DNA of 20,576 bases, taken from contig JAQUNY010000015.1 of assembly GCA_028717405.1 (NCBI GenBank), positions 1 to 20,576 on the forward strand, written 5' to 3'. The notes under the pieces were generated by a model. That model saw only the letters and a list, made by a program, of their open reading frames with translations, did not search any database and was not told where the DNA came from. Made by a program: the position numbers and the translations under genes. This DNA comes from Eubacteriales bacterium (GTDB lineage: Bacteria > Bacillota > Clostridia > JAQUNY01). The first letter of the stretch is position 1. Each line of letters opens with the position of its first letter. Shown piece by piece: positions 14,419-20,576 of the stretch.

Positions 14419-16432
14419 GCTTGTATCTGATTTCAAACCCTATGGAGATCAGCCCCAGGCAATAGAAAAACTGACCAGAGGCCTCAATATGGGAATGAAG
14501 CATCAGACACTCCTCGGAGTAACAGGCTCAGGCAAGACATTCACCATAGCAAACGTAATTGAAAAGGTACGCAAGCCGACACTGGTCATAGCTCACAATA
14601 AGACCCTGGCAGCCCAGCTTTGCAGTGAATTCAGGGAATTTTTCCCTGATAATGCCGTCGAGTATTTTGTCAGTTATTATGACTATTATCAGCCAGAGGC
14701 GTACATCCCATCGACAGACACATATATCGAAAAGGATTCATCAATCAACGATGAAATAGATAAGCTGAGGCATTCAGCGACAGCCTCCCTTCTGGAGAGA
14801 AGGGATGTAATAGTAGTTGCAAGTGTTTCATGCATATATGGACTCGGAGATCCTGCAGACTATGAGGATCTCACCGTTTCGCTGAGACCGGGGATGGAAG
14901 CTGACAGAGATAAGATAATCAGAAAGCTTGTTGATATTCAGTATGACAGGAATGAAATCGAATTCAAAAGAGGCAAATTCAGAGTCAGGGGTGATGTGCT
15001 TGAAATATTCCCCTCAGATTCATCAGAAAGAGCCTTAAGAATAGAGTTCTATGGCAACGAGATAGAAAAGATCTCAGAGATCGATCCGCTGACGGGACGG
15101 GCGACCGGAGCACGTTCACATGTGGCTGTATTTCCTGCCTCCCACTACGTCACAACACCTGAAAAAATGGAAAAAGCCGTACATACGATTGAAACAGAGC
15201 TGGAAGAAAGATTAAAGGGGCTGCGTGAGGCAGGGAAGCTGCTTGAAGCACAAAGGCTTGAACAAAGAACACTTTATGATCTTGAAATGCTTCGCGAAAT
15301 CGGTTTCTGTCAGGGCATAGAAAACTACTCGAGGCATATCAGCGGAAGAGACCCCGGCAGCCCGCCATTTACACTCATCGACTATTTTCCGGAGGATTTT
15401 CTGCTTGTCGTCGACGAATCACATGTTACCGTCCCACAAATCGGAGCAATGTACAGCGGAGACAGATCCAGAAAACAAAACCTTGTGGAATACGGTTTCA
15501 GGCTGCCTTCGGCTTATGACAACCGGCCGCTGGAATTCAGCGAATTTGAAGACAGGGTCAGGCAGGCCATATATGTGAGTGCAACTCCCGGAGACTATGA
15601 AACAGAAAAATCATCAGCAATAATTGAACAGGTGATAAGACCAACAGGCCTTGCAGATCCTGTTATCGAAATCAAACCGTCTTCAGGTCAGGTGGACGAC
15701 CTGACGGGCGAACTGCGCAAAGTCATTGACAGGGGTAACAGGGCTCTTGTTACCACACTGACTAAAAAAATGGCTGAAGACCTTACTGCATATTTAAACG
15801 ATCTTGGCTTCCGGGTAAGATACCTTCATTCCGATATTGAGACACTTGAGAGGACTGAAATACTGAGGGATCTGAGGCTTGGTGAATTTGATGTGCTGGT
15901 CGGTATCAACCTGCTGAGGGAAGGGCTTGACCTGCCTGAGGTTGCTCTTGTTGCGATCATGGATGCAGACAAGGAGGGATTTCTGAGATCGGAACGCTCA
16001 CTTATTCAGACGATCGGACGGACGGCAAGGAACATTGAAGGCAGAGTTATAATGTATGCGGATAGAATGACCGGATCCATGAAAAGAGCTGTTGATGAGA
16101 CCGGCAGAAGAAGAGCAATACAGACTGCATATAACAGGGAAAATAACATTACCCCCTCAAGCATCCATAAAGCAGTCAGGGACGTTATTGAAGCAACAAA
16201 GGCGGAAGATATCAGGCTGGATAAGCTAAACAGCGGAAAACGGGACCGCATTGCTGAAAAAAGGACTGGATACATGCTCCGGGAGGATCTTGGAGACATG
16301 ATAAAAAGGCTTTTATCCGAAATGAAAAAAGCAGCAGCGGCATACGAATTTGAAAAAGCCGCGGCATTAAGAGACATGATATCAGAACTGAAAAAGGAAA
16401 GGGACGGGCAGGAAGAGGACAAAATCCTGTAA
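14405..16432 (+). CDS. uvrB: Excinuclease ABC subunit B
   Basis: UvrB verifies damage handed over by UvrA and recruits UvrC for incision. The start is ATG 14405 (MPEFKLVSDF...), with CGGAGG at 14392-14397. This gives 675 residues, the normal size; an upstream in-frame ATG at 14270 lies inside the PHP gene and is rejected. Motifs: Walker A GVTGSGKT (38-45); the damage-probing beta-hairpin region YYDYYQPEAYIP; DESH (337-340, helicase motif II); QTIGRTARN (helicase motif VI); and the C-terminal UVR domain with YEFEKAAALRD that binds UvrC. Nothing is missing. It overlaps the PHP gene by 14 bases and lies 10 bases before uvrA, so the genes are co-translated and probably LexA-controlled from the promoter at 7617. 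uvrC is not in the window. Confidence 0.98.
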   Translation: MPEFKLVSDFKPYGDQPQAIEKLTRGLNMGMKHQTLLGVTGSGKTFTIANVIEKVRKPTLVIAHNKTLAAQLCSEFREFFPDNAVEYFVSYYDYYQPEAYIPSTDTYIEKDSSINDEIDKLRHSATASLLERRDVIVVASVSCIYGLGDPADYEDLTVSLRPGMEADRDKIIRKLVDIQYDRNEIEFKRGKFRVRGDVLEIFPSDSSERALRIEFYGNEIEKISEIDPLTGRATGARSHVAVFPASHYVTTPEKMEKAVHTIETELEERLKGLREAGKLLEAQRLEQRTLYDLEMLREIGFCQGIENYSRHISGRDPGSPPFTLIDYFPEDFLLVVDESHVTVPQIGAMYSGDRSRKQNLVEYGFRLPSAYDNRPLEFSEFEDRVRQAIYVSATPGDYETEKSSAIIEQVIRPTGLADPVIEIKPSSGQVDDLTGELRKVIDRGNRALVTTLTKKMAEDLTAYLNDLGFRVRYLHSDIETLERTEILRDLRLGEFDVLVGINLLREGLDLPEVALVAIMDADKEGFLRSERSLIQTIGRTARNIEGRVIMYADRMTGSMKRAVDETGRRRAIQTAYNRENNITPSSIHKAVRDVIEATKAEDIRLDKLNSGKRDRIAEKRTGYMLREDLGDMIKRLLSEMKKAAAAYEFEKAAALRDMISELKKERDGQEEDKIL

Positions 16433-16442
16433 GTGGCACAAG

Positions 16443-19343
16443 ATGGCGACAGATCATATTTTCGTAAAAGGCGCGAGAGAGCATAATTTAAAAGATATAG
16501 ATGTTAAAATACCGAGAAACAGGTTTATAGTAATTACCGGGCTGAGCGGATCAGGCAAATCGTCACTTGCTTTTGACACTATATATGCCGAGGGGCAGAG
16601 AAGGTATATGGAATCTCTTTCCTCTTATGCAAGACAGTTTCTCGGGCAGATGGAGAAGCCCGATGTTGATTACATCGAAGGGCTTTCGCCTGCAATTTCC
16701 ATAGACCAGAAAACTACAAGCCGGAATCCTCGTTCAACAGTCGGGACAGTTACCGAAATACACGATTATCTCAGACTCCTGTATGCAAGGGCCGGAGTGC
16801 CTCATTGCAGCAGCTGCGGACGCGAGATCACAAGCCAGACTGTAGACCAGATGGCAGACAGGATAATGGAAAATCCCGAAGGCACGCGACTGCAGCTTCT
16901 TGCACCCGTGGTCAGGGGTAGAAAAGGTGAATACCAGAAGCTGCTTGATAATATCAGAAAAAATGGTTTTGTCCGTATAAGGATCGATGGTGACCAGCAC
17001 GACATTAACGATGAAATAAAGCTTGATAAAAACAAAAAGCATACAATAGAAATAATTGTTGACAGGATCATTATCCGTGAAGGTATAGGTAAAAGGCTGG
17101 CGGATTCGCTTGAGACCATCCTTAAAATCAGCGGGGGACTTGCTATTGCAGTGACTGAAGACGGTAAGGAACACACGTACAGCCAGAACCTTGCCTGCCC
17201 CGATTGCGGTACCAGCATAGAAGAACTGGCTCCGAGGATGTTTTCATTCAACAACCCGTATGGGGCATGCGAGACCTGCAGCGGACTGGGAACGCTTCTA
17301 AAGATCGATCCGGATCTTGTGATCCCGGACAGGACCAAATCCCTTGCTGAAGGGGCTATCGCTATCGCCGGATGGAGCATGAGCAACCATGACTCATATT
17401 CATGGATCTTTCTGAAAGCCCTGTCCGAACATTATGGATTCCGCCTTGATACACCTGTATCCAGGCTGCCGTCAGAAATAATGGGTATTATCCTTTATGG
17501 AAGCGGCAAAGAAAAATTCAATATCAGATATGAGAGAGACGACAGCAGCGGAAGCTTTACGTCATCATTTGAAGGCGTTATCAGGAGTTCAGAAAGAAGG
17601 TACAGGCAGACCAAATCGGAAGGCATGAAAAAATATTATGAGTCCTTCATGAACAACAGCGCCTGTCCGGCGTGCGGCGGGGCCAGGCTGAAAAAAGAAA
17701 GCCTGGCTGTGACCATCGGAGATAAAAACATTCATGAGCTTTCCTCTATGCCGGTATGTGAAACCAGAGAGTTTATCAGCGGCCTGAAGCTGACAGAAAG
17801 ACAAATAACTGTGGCGGCGCGCATCCTGAAGGAGATCAACGCACGAATAGGTTTTTTAAATGACGTGGGACTTGACTATCTGACACTTTCCAGGACAGCC
17901 GGCACCCTTTCAGGAGGCGAAGCCCAGAGGATAAGGCTGGCGACTCAGATAGGATCAGGGCTTACGGGAGTTATATATATCCTGGATGAGCCAAGTATCG
18001 GGCTTCATCAGAAAGACAACAGAAGACTGCTCGAGACACTTATGAGACTCAGGGACCTGGGAAATACGCTGATCGTCGTAGAACATGATGAGGAGACCAT
18101 ATGCTCGGCTGACCACATCATCGACATGGGGCCCGGGGCGGGGGTCCACGGAGGGTATGTCGTTGCCGAAGGAACTCCCGGCGACATCATGAAAAACGAA
18201 AAATCACTGACCGGACAATATCTGAGCGGAAAAATGAAGATAGAAATCCCTGCATCGAGGCGTTCACCTGATGGAAGATTTGTCTGTATCAAAGGGGCAA
18301 GGGAAAACAACCTGAAAAACATCAGCCTGACAATACCTCTCGGCGTTATGGTATGTGTTACAGGAGTTTCGGGATCGGGCAAGAGCTCTCTTATAAACGA
18401 AGTATTGTATAAGAAGCTGGCTGTCGAGCTGAACAGAGCCAGGATGAAACCGGGGTTGCACGATGCAGTAACAGGATTAGAAAATCTGGACAAGGTCATT
18501 GACATAGACCAGTCACCCATAGGCCGGACCCCCAGGTCCAATCCGGCCACATATACGGGAGTCTTTGACCTGATAAGAGAGACATATGCAGCCACTCCTG
18601 AGGCAAGGACAAGGGGATACAAGGCAGGCAGATTCAGTTTCAATATCAGAGGAGGAAGGTGCGAAGCCTGCAAGGGAGACGGAATAATAAAGATCGAAAT
18701 GCATTTTCTGCCTGATGTATATGTGCCCTGTGAAGTATGCAAGGGGAAAAGATATAACAGGGAAACCCTTGAGGTAAGGTATAAAGGACTCAGTATAGCA
18801 GAACTGCTGGACCTGACGGTTGAGAAGGCCCTTGAGATATTCGCTGATATACCGAGGATAGCAAGAAAACTGCAGACACTATTTGATGTCGGATTAGGTT
18901 ATATAAGACTGGGGCAGCCTTCGACTACGCTGTCGGGAGGAGAAGCGCAAAGGGTCAAACTGGCGACTGAGCTGTCAAAGAGAGAGACCGGGAAGACAAT
19001 GTATATACTTGATGAACCAACCACGGGACTGCATGCGGCTGATGTCCACAGACTGACGGAGATACTGGACAGGCTGGTGGGGGCAGGGAATACAGTAATT
19101 GTCATAGAACACAATCTTGATGTTATTAAAACTGCTGACCATATTATCGACCTTGGGCCTGGAGGCGGTGATAAAGGAGGTTACGTTATAGCTCAGGGGA
19201 GTCCTGAAGAGGTGATGGGTATAAATGAGTCTTATACCGGGAGATACCTGAGAAAACTGATCTGCCCCGCCGCAAAGACCGCTCTGAATGAAAACTGCTC
19301 TGCAACATATGATATAATTAAAAATGACCGGACAGATGAATAA
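16443..19343 (+). CDS. uvrA: Excinuclease ABC subunit A
   Basis: UvrA is the dimeric ABC-type damage sensor that loads UvrB. The protein has 966 residues, slightly longer than the usual 940-950 because of a C-terminal tail. It shows both ATPase modules: Walker A GLSGSGKS (33-40) with signature LSGGEAQRIRLA from 489, and Walker A GVSGSGKS (641-648) with signature LSGGEAQRVKLA from 830, then DEPTTGLH. Cysteine pairs for zinc are present: CSSC early, CPDC with CETC, CPAC, and CEAC with CEVC in the second half. The start at ATG 16443 has only a weak Shine-Dalgarno (AAGTGG), so translation likely depends on coupling to uvrB 10 bases upstream. It is the last gene of the operon; I see no clear terminator after it. 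Confidence 0.98.
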   Translation: MATDHIFVKGAREHNLKDIDVKIPRNRFIVITGLSGSGKSSLAFDTIYAEGQRRYMESLSSYARQFLGQMEKPDVDYIEGLSPAISIDQKTTSRNPRSTVGTVTEIHDYLRLLYARAGVPHCSSCGREITSQTVDQMADRIMENPEGTRLQLLAPVVRGRKGEYQKLLDNIRKNGFVRIRIDGDQHDINDEIKLDKNKKHTIEIIVDRIIIREGIGKRLADSLETILKISGGLAIAVTEDGKEHTYSQNLACPDCGTSIEELAPRMFSFNNPYGACETCSGLGTLLKIDPDLVIPDRTKSLAEGAIAIAGWSMSNHDSYSWIFLKALSEHYGFRLDTPVSRLPSEIMGIILYGSGKEKFNIRYERDDSSGSFTSSFEGVIRSSERRYRQTKSEGMKKYYESFMNNSACPACGGARLKKESLAVTIGDKNIHELSSMPVCETREFISGLKLTERQITVAARILKEINARIGFLNDVGLDYLTLSRTAGTLSGGEAQRIRLATQIGSGLTGVIYILDEPSIGLHQKDNRRLLETLMRLRDLGNTLIVVEHDEETICSADHIIDMGPGAGVHGGYVVAEGTPGDIMKNEKSLTGQYLSGKMKIEIPASRRSPDGRFVCIKGARENNLKNISLTIPLGVMVCVTGVSGSGKSSLINEVLYKKLAVELNRARMKPGLHDAVTGLENLDKVIDIDQSPIGRTPRSNPATYTGVFDLIRETYAATPEARTRGYKAGRFSFNIRGGRCEACKGDGIIKIEMHFLPDVYVPCEVCKGKRYNRETLEVRYKGLSIAELLDLTVEKALEIFADIPRIARKLQTLFDVGLGYIRLGQPSTTLSGGEAQRVKLATELSKRETGKTMYILDEPTTGLHAADVHRLTEILDRLVGAGNTVIVIEHNLDVIKTADHIIDLGPGGGDKGGYVIAQGSPEEVMGINESYTGRYLRKLICPAAKTALNENCSATYDIIKNDRTDE

Positions 19344-19461
19344 CATTGGAAGAGCCGGGTATTAATATATTGAAGATATGTTGCGCTGCCATGAGGTGTT
19401 GAGTATGTAATAAACTGTACGTACGGGAGCGCAGCCATTATACCTGAGGGATTACCGATAC
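19344..19461. other. Intergenic region between uvrA and the ClpE-like gene
   Basis: It is 118 bases with no gene. An imperfect direct repeat GCGCTGCCAT (19383-19392) / GCGCAGCCAT (19429-19438) and the palindrome GTACGTAC (19417-19424) are visible. GCGCT (19383-19387) and AGCGC (19428-19432) could pair around a 40-base loop. There is no CtsR-type heptad (GGTCAAA), no CIRCE element and no clear promoter, so the clp gene may be partly read through from uvrA. Confidence 0.5.
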
Positions 19462-20576
19462 ATGATAAAATGCACGATTTGCAAAAAAAGACCGGCAGTG
19501 GTCTTCATAACAAAAATAACAGACGGGAAACAGTCACAGGAAGGTCTTTGCCTGAGATGTGCACATGAACGAAGGATACAGCCTGTAACTGATATGATAG
19601 AACAGGCAGGAATGACTGACGAAGATCTGGATTCACTCGGCGGACAGATGGAAGAAGTATTTGAAGGCCTTGAGAACTCGGTGCCCGGAGGCGAAGGCGG
19701 CGAAGGCCATGCAGCCCTGCCGGGTATCGACGGCAATCCTTATGCAGCTCTTATGAACAGGTTTTTACGCGGACAGGGCAGGCCGGAGGAATCTGCCGGA
19801 GAAATCGGAGCACCCGGTGAAGAAAAAATTCACAGCAGCACGGATCCGTCAAAGCAGAAAGACCCGGAAAACACAGGAAAATCTGATGTCAGGACCAGGA
19901 CACAGGAGAAAAAAACTGTCAGAAAGAAAAAGTACCTGGACGCTTTCGGCATAAACCTTACCGACAGAGCCAAAGAGGGCAGAATCGACGAGGTGATAGG
20001 ACGTACTGCTGAAATTTCCTCAGTTATACAGATACTTAACAGAAGATTGAAAAATAACCCGGTACTCATCGGAGAACCGGGCGTTGGCAAAACTGCAGTC
20101 GCTGAAGGCCTTGCCATAAAAATTGCATCGGGTGATGTCCCTGCAAAGCTGACAGGCATGGAGTTGTATCTTCTGGATATGACAGGCATAATTGCCGGCA
20201 CACAGTTCCGAGGGCAGTTTGAAAGCAGGATGAAGGGGATAATAGAGGAAGCAAAAGCTCTTGGCAATATAATCCTGGTAATAGATGAGATTCACAATAT
20301 TATGGGAGCCGGTGAAGCTGAAGGGGCGATGAACGCTGCAAATATATTGAAGCCTGCCCTTTCCAGAGGAGAGATCCAGGTAGTCGGCACCACGACCCTC
20401 AATGAATACAGAAAACATATCGAAAAAGATGCGGCTCTTGAAAGAAGACTCAGACCGGTAATAATCGACGAGCCTTCGGTAGATGAAACTGTCAGGATAT
20501 TGAAAGGCATCAGGAAATATTATGAAAAATACCATCGGGTGATAATCAGCGATGAAGCTTTAAAAGCTGCCGCAGA
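19462..20576 (+). CDS. ClpE-like AAA+ unfoldase with N-terminal zinc finger (partial, 3' end beyond window)
   Basis: ATG 19462 follows GAGGG (19446-19450). The first 371 residues are visible and the frame stays open to the end. The N-terminus is a four-cysteine zinc finger, C4-x2-C7 and C30-x2-C33, as in ClpE and McsA, instead of the double ClpN repeat of ClpC. A Gly/Glu/Lys-rich, probably disordered linker follows to about residue 155. The first AAA+ module then starts at LDAFGINLTDRAKEGRIDEVIGR, with Walker A GEPGVGKT (204-211), Walker B LVIDEIH (D275, E276) and sensor segment VVGTTTLNEYR. Such Hsp100 proteins unfold substrates for ClpP. The second AAA+ module and any ClpP-docking loop lie outside the window. 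Its position after uvrA may be chance or may point to clearance of repair proteins (inference). Confidence 0.88.
   Translation, partial: MIKCTICKKRPAVVFITKITDGKQSQEGLCLRCAHERRIQPVTDMIEQAGMTDEDLDSLGGQMEEVFEGLENSVPGGEGGEGHAALPGIDGNPYAALMNRFLRGQGRPEESAGEIGAPGEEKIHSSTDPSKQKDPENTGKSDVRTRTQEKKTVRKKKYLDAFGINLTDRAKEGRIDEVIGRTAEISSVIQILNRRLKNNPVLIGEPGVGKTAVAEGLAIKIASGDVPAKLTGMELYLLDMTGIIAGTQFRGQFESRMKGIIEEAKALGNIILVIDEIHNIMGAGEAEGAMNAANILKPALSRGEIQVVGTTTLNEYRKHIEKDAALERRLRPVIIDEPSVDETVRILKGIRKYYEKYHRVIISDEALKAAA

Noticed and set aside
19372..19383. GAAGATATGTTG as a second LexA box before the clp gene
   Set aside because: The half-site is GAAG, not GAAC, and the other half lacks the required pyrimidine; it is not associated with a promoter.

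Overview
The window looks like chromosomal DNA of a Gram-positive anaerobe of the class Clostridia (Bacillota). This rests on strong AGGAGG-type ribosome binding sites, several TTG starts, heavy use of ATA, AGA and AGG codons, a Gram-positive LexA-type operator, and a clostridial-style extra type II topoisomerase pair. G+C is intermediate, judged by eye. I see no rRNA, tRNA, CRISPR array, transposase or phage gene.

Layout. Positions 1-249 hold a non-coding cluster of direct and inverted repeats built on the GACAGGGGACGGTTC motif. A consensus promoter (284-312) then leads to a cytoplasmic GH39-like glycoside hydrolase (367-1734). It is followed by an Axe2-like SGNH acetylesterase (1896-2525), an MntP-type manganese exporter (TTG start at 2522) and a QueT-type queuosine-precursor S-component (3175-3660). 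The first two fit intracellular trimming of acetylated xylo-oligosaccharides. A minus-strand SIMPL-domain (DUF541) exported protein (3799-4590) has its own terminator at 3694-3725. Next come two tandem Gfo/Idh/MocA oxidoreductases (4892-6055 and 6288-7451), about 91% identical in protein. The second has its own promoter and an operator-like repeat cluster. A hairpin at 7523-7553 closes this part.

From 7786 to 19343 six genes run on the plus strand with gaps of 36 bases or less, or with overlaps: topoisomerase subunit B, topoisomerase subunit A, a DUF4432 aldose-epimerase-like protein, a PHP-domain phosphoesterase, uvrB and uvrA. The only promoter I see is at 7617-7645 (TTGACA, 17 bases, AATAAT). 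Its spacer contains CGAACGTTTGTTTG, a close match to the Gram-positive LexA (SOS) box. The likeliest reading is one DNA-damage-inducible operon joining nucleotide-excision repair (UvrB, UvrA) to a non-canonical type II topoisomerase and two enzymes of unknown role. This is the most interesting object in the window. After 118 bases a ClpE-like zinc-finger AAA+ unfoldase begins (19462) and runs off the end.

Most genes belong to known families. What may be new is the combination and its regulation: the SOS operator placed over a topoisomerase-PHP-uvrBA operon, a Met at the quinolone-contact position of the topoisomerase A subunit, and a duplicated oxidoreductase with a 98-residue block that is invariant in protein but not in DNA.
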